DNA of 64,000 bases from Calycina herbarum (taxonomy: Eukaryota > Ascomycota > Leotiomycetes > Helotiales > Pezizellaceae): NCBI GenBank assembly GCA_001414485.1, contig LLEY01000056.1:308738-372737 (forward strand). Reading direction: 5' to 3'. The translations under genes were made by a program, and so were the position numbers. Shown here piece after piece: positions 46,344 through 56,526 of this stretch. A model generated the notes under the pieces. The model was not told the DNA's origin. It ran no database searches and saw nothing but the letters and a program-made list of their open reading frames with translations. Positions within the stretch are counted from its first letter, which is position 1, and the number at the start of each line of letters is the position of its first letter.

Positions 46344-46989
46344 AAATATAACACGGAATCGTACTACTCTAATAAAAATTATAATTAACTATCTATAATA
46401 AATAAAATTAATTAAAACTACTCTAATTCCTTCTCTTTAGATATATTAATATTAATTTCACAGATATATATATTATAACTATTATTACTACATCGTTTAC
46501 AGCGTCGTTCTCTTAGTTAGAGTCTAGTAGCTATCTCTTTCTCTTTATTCTCTTTCTATTATATAGTACTCTAGATATTCTTCTAAGATAAAAGATTCTA
46601 TCTCTCTTATAAAGTTAATATTCCTTCTTAATAGACACGTGTCTTTCTAGCTCTTCGACGCTTACTTAGGGTTTTATTTATCTCTCGAAGGTTCTAGACC
46701 TCTGTCTTTAATAATATATTATTATTATTATTATTCTTACGCTGCGTAGGCCGTAGGCCGAGCTCTAAGAGTAAGCAGTACATCTTCTGTTCTAGTTTAC
46801 AATACCTTTCAGCCTGTTCTTCTTCGCCTCTCGAGTTTCTTTATAAGCATACGATACTCCTTTGTTAATTCCTACTACTGTCTATTCAGAGCTCTTCTCT
46901 CCGACCCGGTAACAAACTAGGGGGGTAGGTTGAAGTGCTTAACCGCTAAAGCGTGTGTTAGTAGTATAGAGAGCGCTTAGGCGCCCTCT

Positions 46990-49900
46990 TAAAACTGGCG
47001 GAGCCGGGGTCTTGCTCTCCGGCGCGCCTCGGCTCTCTCTTCCTCTTCCTCCCTTCCTCTTACCTCTTCCTCGCCTTCCTCTCTGTCCTCTTCGAGCAAT
47101 TCTAGCGCTAGCCTATATTCCTGAAGTCTTCTAAGCCCGAGCAGCTAGGTAGTGATTCTCGGCGCTAGCTTCCTATTCGCTAATGCTCCTCTAAGCTCTC
47201 TTAAGTTTCTAATACTCTTTCTAAGGGCTCTTATAAGTGCTTCTCTCTCTTGTAGGATGTCTTAGCAGAACAGTACTAGATGCCTCACCGTCTCCCTTCC
47301 GCCTACGCACGTATACTATAGTGTTAGCTGGCCTGGTACCCTTCTTATAAAGAGGAAGGCGTTAAGCCCTATTGCCCCTGTTCTTGCCTAGACGAGTAGC
47401 GAGCTCTTTGCCTTAGCGAGCCCTTTATAGACTTTACATAGCTCCTAGTTTACTAGGTCTACCTCGTCTAACACTTCTGTATACTATGTCGGGTTCTTCT
47501 CTTAAGCTCTCTTTCTTTAAGCCTCTAGGCGTTCCTGCCACTCTACAGGCGTAGTATTATGTCTGAAACCCCCTCCCTCTATTCCCCACTCTTCTTCTTA
47601 TACTTGCCTCGCCCTCTAGTAGCACAGCATCGCTTTTCCTAGCTTTGATAGTCTTCCCCTCCTTCTTCTTAGCTACGCGGCTATATTCTTATAAGCACCT
47701 TAGATCAGCTTTCCTAGTTAAGATGTTTAGAATTTCTTTTTAAAAGCAGCTACTCGAAGGTTAAGGTAGAGGTCTACTAGGGCGTAGTCTGCCTCTACCT
47801 CTAGGCTCCGGATCGGGGTAGCTTTATATACTCTTATTACTACTTATAAACACTTCGATTATTGCGTAGGGAAGCTTCTTACTATCCCCTTTACGCTCCC
47901 TCCTTTTAGCGTTGCTTGGTACTAAGCTGACGCTCTATACGTAATTACGCTTCTTATTACTACTATGTATATTTGCCTTGCGCGGTAGTAATCGACGCCC
48001 TACGTCTTACTAGCGAGCCTTATAAGCGTAAAGGTCTACGTTGTAAGCTTCTTCCGTACCCTCTCCCTATACGCTTTCTAGTTTAGTTTCCTATCGAGCT
48101 TAACTCTAAGGAATCTTATATACTCGACTAGTATAAGCCTTGCCTCTCTAAACCGCACTGTTTCTTTCTATAAAGCCCTCGTCCTTATAAAGTATATAAG
48201 TACTGTCTTTTCTAGGCTAAAAGCCATCCCTTGCTTATTTACTTACTTGTTATACACTCTCTAGGCTAACTCGAGTATCCTATAGTTTACTACTATACTC
48301 TTTGATATTACGAGTAGGTTTATATCGTCTACGAAGCCTACTATAATTAGCTCATCGATCCTCGCTAGGTTATTATATAGTATTAAAGCAAAAAGGATAA
48401 ACAGTATCAGAGATAGTACTAATCCTTATAGTACTCCTTATCCTAGGCTTCTTTCGTCTATAAACCTTCTGTTAAAGAATAGCGTAGCTTTACGCCTTAA
48501 GAGAAAGCTTCCTATCTAGGTTACTACCTACTATAGCACTTTCTTCTCCCTTAGAGTATAGAGTAGCTACGTATAATCTACCTTATTAAATACCCCTGCT
48601 ATATCTAACTAAGCTAGGGACGCGTAGCTCTTGTTTTCCCACGCTATATATACTCCCTCTATTACTATTCTAATCGCTAGTTCCGTGTTCTAGTGCTTTT
48701 AGTTACCTATTTACATCTCTAGGAGTATTATAGCGTCTTCTACGAGCTTTATAAGCCTCTACGCTATTACCTTCTTAAGGATCTTACCTATAGTTAAGAG
48801 TAGCGCTATTAGCTAGTAGGCCCCTACTTTGTCTTATTCCTCTGTTGTTTTACCTAGTTTTCTAAGTACTACTACTTTCGTATAGCAGAAGTAGGATAGG
48901 AAGTGTTATAAGTAGAAGCTCGCTTTCGCTATTACTACGAGTACCTCTCGAAGTGGCTTATCGCACGCTTTTAGAAAGCCGTTCGTAAGCATGTCGAACC
49001 CTAGTGCTTTCTATAGCGCTAATCTTATAGCTACCTTAATACATTTCTCAGTTACCTGCTAGCTTACTTCGTATTCCTAAGAGAAGCTCTTAGGGCTCTA
49101 TTCCCTATTCGGGATACTAGAGTAATCGGCTGTTAATTCTAGGAAGAACTTCTCTATAAGGATATAAGCCTTATCCTCGTAGTTCTTGCCTTTTACTCTA
49201 CTAAGTAAGGTAAGTGTTAGTAGTACTAGTACTTTAGGTTTTACGTGTCCTTTGAGGCGTGCCTACTTTTCGAGTGTCTATAGTTTCCTATCGTCTTTTA
49301 CTGCCTCTATAAGTGCCTCTCTCTAGCTCTTCGTCTTTGCTTTTCTACTTATTATTCGGAGCTCTTAAAAAGCGTTGTCGAGCTGTTTCCTTAAGCTTCT
49401 CGTACGTAGCTCTCTCCAGGTTCTTTCGCACTTTCTTACTTTATTCGACGCCTCTTTAACCTCTGTATTCTACTAAGGTTGCGCTCTTCCTTTATCTAGC
49501 TTTTGAAGCAGCGTCGAGGCTCGAGCTATTCGTTGAAGCTCTTCTACGAGCTTCTTAACAGCTCCCTCGAGCTCCTATACGTTCCGGATTACTAGTATCG
49601 CTAGGTAATTAGCCTCTGCCTTTACTAACACTTCGTCTATTAGCCTCTAGCTATAGCCGAGTGTCTGCAGTGCCTCTCTTTCTTCTCTAGCTACTATTAT
49701 AAGAAGTTAAGCTATGTAGTTAGACCCTAGTAGGTCTAGCGTCCCCTGCTAAGTAGCTACGTTTCTAGTAGAGAAGGCTAAGTTAATTATTAAGTTGTAA
49801 GAGCCTTCTCTTCTCTAGGTAACCTCGCTATACGGTATATTCCTCTTAAGCGCCTACTGTGTAGCAAGCTTAAGGGTAAGGTCTACGTTCTAGTTATGTC

Positions 49901-50450
49901 TCCTGTAGATATCCTAGAGGGAGTAGTAAGCGTTTAGGTCTCCTACTATAAGCGCTCTCCTTAGTCTCGCTTATTAAAGCATGTCCTCGATTAGTATTCG
50001 CCTAGCTTACGGGTTATATACTAAGTAGACTATTGTTTTGTTCGCTCCCTTACCTATTGTTATACTTGCCTAGTTCTTACTAGTAGCGTATGTCTAGCTT
50101 TCTTTTGAATGCCTTTTATATATAAAGAGTACTACTACCTTATCTAACTAAATTATATTATACCTCGAGCTTAAAGAGTGGCTTAGGGAGTCTCTCGCGC
50201 TATTCTACGCTAGCTCTTGAATTACTAGGATATTATATTCCTCCTTATAATTTAGAGCCGCGTCGTGTGCCTCTGGTGTCTTCCTCGTGTTCTAGTATAG
50301 TACTATTATACTTATAGTAGTCTTATAGGTAGTATTTAGCCTACTTCTACTTCGTCTTCTTCTACTTAGTTCCCTATTACGCTAAGAGAGCTTCCTGGCC
50401 TTTTAAGGAACTAAGTAAGGTTGCTCCTATTCGTAAGTCCTGTCTTACTT
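46990..50450 (-). pseudogene. LINE ORF2: apurinic-type endonuclease, reverse transcriptase, zinc motif, with RIP stops
   Basis: One - strand frame can be followed for roughly 1100 codons without an evident indel. Endonuclease: NYKEEYNILVIQELA near 50190-50235 and IVGDLNAYYSLWDIYRR near 49910-49960 (for GDFNAHHPLWD). Reverse transcriptase: KALGFDMLTNGFLKACDKP near 48960-49020, TIGKILKKVIA, SYASLA-LDIAGVFNKVDY near 48580-48620, GVL-GLVLSLILFILFA near 48380-48440 and the catalytic VGFVDDINLLV near 48310-48345. C-terminal zinc motif CVGGRETVRHLVLFC near 47270-47320. Stops sit where Trp or Gln is expected. Dead, but unusually well preserved. Confidence 0.82.
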
Positions 50451-50479
50451 ATGTTCGTTGGCCTTCCTAGTACGAATCC

Positions 50480-51805
50480 TTGCCTTAGTCTCTTCCTCGC
50501 AGCCTATAAGCCCTCTTTATAGCTGAACGCGAACGGGTGAGGGGTCCCTACCCCTCCTTCCTTTAAAGCCCTTTACGGATTTGTAAACGAGGTTAGCCTA
50601 TCTAGGTATCGTTCTCTTACTTGCCTATAGTACTGTTCTCCTGTTCGACACTCTTTTACGAATACTAGGTATTCTCTCCTATAATTCCTACATTTCGCTA
50701 GGTGCTCTTTTAGATCCTTTTTACTAGGGCACTCCTCTTTACCCCCTTCGTACTTCTTATACGCACACTAGGCGCACCTCTCCTCTTGTTTATAGAAGCG
50801 TACTATATACCCCTACTTCTGGTACTTAAAGCATCTTTGAGCTACTGCTTCTGCCGCGTATCTCTCGTATGTGAAGTGTTATACCTCCTATAGTATCCCT
50901 CTCGAACATAGCCTTCTTACTTCTTCTATTATTACTACCTCTAGAATGTAGTTCTAAAGAGCTGGCCCCTCCTGACTCTGGCGTTCTCTATACTTACTCC
51001 CTTGTTATATAATCTTTAGTACTCTTATACTAGAGACTTATAAGATACTCTATAGTATACCCGCTGTTCCTCCCTCGAGTATATCTACTAAGACTCTCTT
51101 TACTAACACTACGAGCGTTCTTACTACTACTACTGCCCCTTGTCCGAATGCCTTCTTTGCTTAGCTGTTATCCTGTATATATACTACCTATTTCTCCTCT
51201 TTGAACCGTATAATAATATCCTCGCTTTGAAGCTTCCTTACTATAATTGCTCCTGCCTCGTATCCTCCTATATTCATAGCCTCTATTACCTCCTTTAGTA
51301 ATAGCTTGTCCTTCCCTTCGTCTATCTCTATAGCCTAGACCGTGATCTCTTTTATATATTTGGCTAGTATAACGTATTCCCTTTATAACGTGGTTCCTGC
51401 CTCTCTCTGTAGCCCTCCGGCCCTGACCCTCTCTGCCTACGTTAGGGTTCGTTCCTTTATACCTCCTATCTTCTTTACCGCGATCGCGAGCTCCTCTCGT
51501 AGAATACCCCTTATTATTGTTTTATCTCCTCCTTTCCTAGCTCTTCTATGCTCGAGCACCTTTCCCGCTACCTCGATAATTACCTTAATACCCCTTTCCT
51601 CTGTCACCGAGTTAAGTATTACTTAGATTAGGCCCTTCTCTATTACGTCCGCGTATTCTAATACTCCCCTCCGTCCTCTCTTACTCTGCTCTTCCTCGTT
51701 CGTTGTTCTGCCTTCGTTGTTAGTTGTTAGCGCGTCGGAGAGAGGATTAAGAGTTCCCTATAAGCCCTCTATCCTACTACTACCACTGCTACGATTACTC
51801 GACAT
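50480..51805 (-). pseudogene. LINE ORF1: gag-like protein with CCHC knuckles, with RIP stops
   Basis: Start codon complement near 51803-51805 (MSSNRSSGSSRIEGL). The frame continues with few stops through a Glu/Lys-rich middle (ADVIEKGLI, VAGKVLEHRRARKGGDKTII, DEGKDKLLLKEVIEAMNIGG) to two zinc-knuckle remnants near 50720-50835 (CFKYQK-GYIVRFYKQEERCA-CAYKK, where C and H positions are partly Y). This is the usual make-up of Tad-clade ORF1, an RNA-binding protein. The + frame 51342-51626 is antisense to it. Confidence 0.75.
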
Positions 51806-52267
51806 AATCGTAGAGTGCTTTATTCTCTTTCTAGACCGTCTAACGGTCGTCTAAATGTATTTCAAGGCTTTTAGAGTCACTTTGTATATTTCGAAGTTTT
51901 TTTTTTCTCTTTAATAATATAACCTAGTATATTATCCTATATACCTCTTTTATAAATTAGTTAATTACCTAGAAAATTAAAGTCGACGAGCTATTTTAAT
52001 ATATAGAAATATAGGATTTTAGAAACTTAGATTATAAAGTCGCTTTAATTAGGTTATTTAGAGTCTTTAAAATCTATAGAAGTAGGTTAATAGCTGATTT
52101 AGAGAGTATTAGTATACGTAGCTTAATATCTAGTAGAGATATTATACTTTCTAGATTAAATAGAATAAGTCTAGCTTCTTAGAAGCTCTCTTAAATATTT
52201 ATTAGCGTTATAGCTTACTAGAAAGTAGTATAGAAGATAGGTAAAAAGTTAGCTTTTATAATATATA

Positions 52268-53101
52268 ACGTAGTTTATTACCGAGTCGGTAACTTTTTTT
52301 ATATATAAAAAACGTCTATATATAACTATATACTTTCTTTATTTATTAATATAAAATATTAAAATTAAAAACCTGGTTTTATTATTATATAAATAAATAA
52401 GATTTTAATTTTTAAGAGCTTATTAATTAACGTAGTTTATTAGAACCCTACGTATATCAGAATCTTATATACTTTAAAACCTATATAAAAAACGTCTGTA
52501 TATAACTATACACTTTACGTATTTATTTATAAAAAAATCTGAAATTGAAATCTTAGTTTTATTACTATATAAACAAATAATATTTGGAATTTCAGACGCT
52601 TACTAATTATAATCGCTAAGTTATTAAAGAAATAAAAAAGACAACTATAATTACAGAGGTAATTTTAAGCGAATCGTTGATTATAATTAGTAAGCGTCTA
52701 AAAAACCTAAAAATCATTTCTTTATATAGTAATAAAACTAAGATTTTAATTTCAGATTTTTTTATAAATAAATACGTAAAGTACACAGTTATATATAGAC
52801 GTTTTTTATATAGGTTTTAAAGTACGTAGGGTTCTAATATACGCAGAGTTCTAATAAACCACGTTATAATTACTTAGTTATTAAAAAAACAAATAAAAAT
52901 ATATAAATACAAAGGTAATTTTAAGCGAATTAGCTAATAAGCTTAGTAAGCTTTTGAAAATTAAAATCCTATTTATTTATATAATAATAAAACTAGGTTT
53001 TTAATTTTAATATTTTATATTAATAAATAAAGAAAGTATACAGTTATATACAGACGTTTTTTATATATAAAAAAAGTTACCGACTTAGTAATAAACTACG
53101 T
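52268..53101. mobile_element. Foldback MITE M2 (397 bp net), interrupted by MITE M3
   Basis: TA flanks at 52266-52267 and 53102-53103. Ends ACGTAGTTTATTACCGAG and complement, the same as the ends of E6. The two arms are long inverted copies of each other (for example ATATAAAAAACGTCTATATA near 52300 against its complement near 53050), so the element is almost fully palindromic. No coding frame. Confidence 0.85.
52430..52864. mobile_element. Foldback MITE M3 (435 bp), inserted inside M2
   Basis: TA flanks at 52428-52429 and 52865-52866. Ends ACGTAGTTTATTAGAACC and complement; boxes AGAACCCTACG and AGAATCTTATA 17 bp apart, of the E3/E8 type. The arms are long inverted repeats (GCGTCTAAAAAACC-type sequence mirrored around about 52635-52650). 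Inserted in one arm of M2. Confidence 0.85.
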
Positions 53102-53164
53102 TATAATATATCTCTATATTATATCTTTAATATACTATCTATATATCTACTTTAGTAAGCTAAA

Positions 53165-53671
53165 ACAACTAAGTTTCTTAGCTTATACTTAAGTATAAAG
53201 ACACGCTAGGCTAAGAAGAGGATAGTGTTACGAATCACGTTATACGTAGTAAGTAGTCTAGACAGCGCTTTAATAGAATAAGATACGATATCTAGGAAAT
53301 AGAAGGTAATATAGAAGGGAATTAGTAATATAAAAGTATTTAGATATTCTAGGATCTTACTATTAGATAACCGTTAGTAGTTATATAATAGATCCTCTTA
53401 GATCTCTTAGAGGATCTAGAAGAATCTAGGGATCTAGGCTTATATAGAGATCTAGGTAGTATAAGAGGTTCTATATATACTAGTACGTCTACTATTAGAT
53501 AGAAGCTTCGTACTTAACTTTAGTTATTAATCTTATTATCTTATTTAACATCTTTGATATAAGTAATAAGTTTACTTCTAAGTAAACAACCTATCGCGTC
53601 TATACTTCTTACCTATATACTAATCTTCGAGACTTAGCTATCTTTGTTAAGTTCGTTCGAGTTTCGTTATA
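53165..53671 (+). repeat. gypsy-1 3' fragment: end of internal region, polypurine tract and LTR (53226-53671)
   Basis: The 446-bp LTR matches that at 1973-2418 in length and order, and the preceding sequence (CACGCTAGGCTAAGAAGAGGATAG ending at 53225, given here in words: the same purine tract) is also shared, so this is a 3' end, not a solo LTR. The rest of that element is missing. Confidence 0.82.
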
Positions 53672-53689
53672 TTATATCTCTAACCTCTT

Positions 53690-55010
53690 CTTTATATCTA
53701 GAAGATAAGTCTAATAATTTTAAGAAATCAGTCGATAGTAGTAATTCGTATTCTACTTAAAGAGGTTATTTAGATTCTAATACTAATTATATATTATAAT
53801 ATTCTTTAAAAAGTAGATTCTTATTATCGTCGGTGTCTTATACTCTACTAACTTATAACTCGATTTCTCTGTTATATTTATTTAGCTATAGATATATAAC
53901 GTCTACTATTATATCTAAGGCGTCTGTTTTAATCTACGTACTATATCTTCTAGCTTTAAGCTTAGTATCTATAAGTTTAAATCGATCGAGTAATACTACT
54001 TCTATCTAGACAGTAGTATTAACCTGTTTCTTTCCTTTCTAGGATTTCGTTTTCTTCTAGCTATAATCGATTACTCTATAGCCTAGTTTACTATAGATAT
54101 AATAGAGTTACTAGTTTCGCCGCCGGTTATACTCTTTCTAAGAAAGTCTATCTTTCTCTAAAAAGGTCTTTTTCTATATAACGTTCGTCTTCTTACTATA
54201 CTTATTAATATAGACGTGCTTCTACTTTTCTAATCTCTTACTCTTCTTCTCTCGTCTAGAGTTACTCTTTCTAAATTTATATAAACGGTTATCTAACTAG
54301 ACGACTTTCTTAATTATACTTATAATAGTTTAAAACTATATATTCTATTTAGCTATTTTCTAATAAATATATTCTTTTAATCCTCTATAAAAGAGTTCTA
54401 TAAGAGCTATAGTAGTCTATTTCGACTTTGTTCTATAACGTTAGAATTTATTAGTATAATCTATTACTAACTCTGTTTAGTACAAATCTAAAAGTTTCTA
54501 TATAGTAGTTTAGATTATATTAAAGTCTCTAAAGACTTTTTAAATAGTTACTTTAAATCCTCTCTAAGATTTAAATATAACCTTAGTTATCTATATAGAT
54601 CTGTCTTTATTCTTATTTCTAAAGAAGTCTTATAAATATAGCTAAGCCTACTCTAATACTAATTCTCTAAGATAGAAGATAGTAAAGATAGATCGCGAAT
54701 TATAATTACCTTCGAATTTATTAGAGTTAAAGTTAAAATAGATATCTATTTAGAGAAGGAATAAGTTAAGTTTCTTATACTTTTTATAATATATATCTAG
54801 TATTTTATCTTTAATAGACTTAAGTACTTCGACTTTATAAAGCTTAGAAGCGCCTAATATACTAATATTATTATTATTCTTAGCTAGTTATATACTAGCA
54901 GGTGTTCCTCTAATAGTACTTTCTAATATTCTTATAATATTAACTCGGCTAGTATTTAGACTAGTAGCGGCGGCGGGGGTTACTAGAGCTATAGCGACTA
55001 AACTTCTAAG
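53690..55010 (-). pseudogene. Retrotransposon gag remnant (gypsy-type), downstream of an inverted gypsy-1 LTR
   Basis: On the - strand, starting just inside the inverted LTR at 55024-55514, the sequence reads as a gag: an Ala/Thr/Ser-rich N-terminal stretch near 54850-55000, the segment KLKQISI-REGIS-VSYTFYN near 54710-54790, and a knuckle-like region at about 54050-54150. It is cut at about 53680 by the gypsy-1 fragment. LTR, then gag, then missing pol gives the left-pointing 5' end of a gypsy-1-family element. Confidence 0.55.
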
Positions 55011-55023
55011 TAGGTACTTAAAG

Positions 55024-55514
55024 TATAATAAAACTTAAATAAACTAAATAAAGATAACTAAGTCTCGAAGGTTAGTATATAAGTAAGAAGTATAGATATA
55101 CTAGATTATTTACTTAGAAGTAAACTCGTTACTTATATTAAAGATATTAAATAAGATAATAAGATTAATAACTAAAGTTAAATACGAAGCTCTTATCTAA
55201 TAGTAGAAGTACTAGTCTTATATAAAACCTTCGTTCTCTTATTAATATCTTATATTATTTTAGATTACTCTTATCGCTTACGTTACTTACGACGCTTACG
55301 TTACTTACGACGCTTGCGATTAGAGCGATATAAGCGATATAGGCGATTAATATCACGTAACGCCTAATATATTTCTAATAGTAAGATTCTAAGTTTCTCT
55401 AATTTTCCTAGATTAGAAACCTTCTCTTATATTACCTTCTATTTCCTAGATATTATATCTTATTCTATTAGAACACTGTCTAGACTACTTACTACGCGAA
55501 TATAATTCGTAATA
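55024..55514 (-). repeat. Inverted gypsy-1 LTR with an internal tandem duplication
   Basis: 491 bp, complement of the 446-bp LTR, beginning TATAATAAAACTTAAATAA and ending ATAATTCGTAATA. Longer than its relatives partly because of two tandem copies of CGCTTACGTTACTTACGA (about 55280-55315) followed by related GCGAT units. Probably the 5' LTR of the - strand gag remnant. Confidence 0.78.
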
Positions 55515-55784
55515 AGAAGTCTCTTTACTACTGATTAAAGTAGAAGAGTTATAACGAGGACCTTAACTAGTATCTAGCTCGCTACGTAGCCTACGCGCTA
55601 TATATAGTAAAGGAATTCTATTTAGCAAATCTAATAGCTAATAGTTCTTTAAAAGCTCTTCCTTTATAGCTAGAGACGTACGAAGTAGAAAGAGACAATT
55701 ATAGCGAATTAGAGAGTGACGACTTTATATCTATAGAAGACAAAGCGGTTTAGTTAAAGAGAGCTAGGTTAAAGAAGAGAGTAG
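55515..55784 (+). pseudogene. Open stretch of about 80 codons before a 183-bp LTR; unrecognised
   Basis: One + frame runs from about 55550 to 55790 with only a few RIP-type stops: YALYIVKEFYLANLIANSSL, LETYEVERDNYSELESDDF, ISIEDKAV-LKRARLKKRVV. It is acidic, then basic at the end, and is followed at once by a purine tract (AAAGAAGAGAGTAG) and the LTR at 55785. It is thus probably the C-terminus of that retroelement's last frame. Family not recognised. Confidence 0.35.
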
Positions 55785-55967
55785 TATAATAGTCCTAGTT
55801 ATATACGACTAGATCACGTGCCGAGGTTCTACCGAAGTCTCGCTTAGTATATATAAATAGAGACAGAGTGTACTAACTCTTCTCTTCTCTCTTTAGTTTA
55901 GTTTTCTTCGAATATAAGTACTATTCTATAAGTACTTCTTTTAGTATATTTATAGAGAGCTGTTATA
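55785..55967 (+). repeat. 183-bp LTR (family 2), likely a 3' LTR
   Basis: Begins TATAATAGTCCTAG, contains GATCACGTGCCGAGG and a TATATATAAATAG promoter-like box, and ends CTGTTATA. Nearly identical to 57763-57945 and exactly the same length. A purine tract precedes it and its flanks do not match each other, so it looks like the 3' LTR of a truncated element. Confidence 0.78.
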
Positions 55968-56526
55968 ATCTCCTAGTTATATAAGAATTATATAACTAGA
56001 ATACTTCTTCTAGCCTTAGCTTAACTAAGAGCGTCTAGTAAAGAATTAGCTCTCTTTTAAATAAAATTCAATAGAATACTTTTAATTTAAAGCTAGTTTA
56101 CTATATAGTATATCTAAAATAATAACGTTTTTATATATAACTTAATAAGTAAAGTTAATATATTACTTATATTACCTAGTAATATATATTATATAATTTT
56201 TATATAAGAGAAATCTCTAGATTACCTAGCTAACCTAGATAATCTTATCTACTATAAGAGCTTTTAATATACTTATTCTATTAGAGCGCTATCTAGACTT
56301 TATTTATTATATACTAGTATATAATTCGTAATAGTATATAAGTTAGTAAGAACTCTAGCTTTAGAAGAAGAATCGAATCTTCTTATATATAGATAGCTTT
56401 TATAATTTAATTTATTAGTATTTATTATAAGCTCTAATATAAGATTCTATTCTTCTCTTATAGTAATACTAGAACTTAAGAGCTATTTATTATAAAGCTA
56501 AAGAAACTAGAGATAAATTATATATA
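55968..56526. other. AT-rich stretch with a fragment of an inverted gypsy-1 LTR
   Basis: About 56200-56333 matches the complement of the first part of the gypsy-1 LTR (CTATTAGAGCGCTATCTAGAC ... ATAATTCGTAATA, spaced out with AT-rich insertions). The rest holds nothing recognisable. Confidence 0.45.

Larger units (their letters stand above)
46719..51907 (-). mobile_element. Tad-like LINE (non-LTR retrotransposon), full length, about 5.2 kb
   Basis: Bounded by a 14-bp target duplication TCTTTAATAATATA (46705-46718 and 51908-51921). On the - strand its 3' end is an (AAT)n tail (about 46719-46736). Gene order is ORF1 (gag-like, CCHC knuckles), then ORF2 (endonuclease, reverse transcriptase, C-terminal zinc motif). 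Composition is clearly less AT-rich than the neighbouring elements, and most damage consists of Trp/Gln-to-stop changes, so it is a comparatively late arrival in the island. No RNase H domain was seen after the reverse transcriptase. Confidence 0.88.
46344..53160 (-). mobile_element. pogo-like transposon fragment E11, split by the LINE and by MITE M2
   Basis: Starts near 46347 with TAACACGGAATCGTACT, an end unlike the ACGTRG family, and continues with the C-terminal part of a - strand pogo-type transposase; about 46620-46704 matches the homologous segment of E3, E5 and E10. It is interrupted by the LINE (46719-51907), resumes at 51908-52267 with more transposase-like sequence, is interrupted again by M2 (52268-53101), and fades at about 53160 where a gypsy-1 fragment starts. 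Its right end was not found. Confidence 0.5.

Noticed and set aside
51342..51626. 94-codon + frame
   Set aside because: Antisense to LINE ORF1, which is well supported on the - strand.
53226..53671. Solo LTR
   Set aside because: The internal 3' end and purine tract of gypsy-1 are attached on its left, so it is a truncated 3' end.
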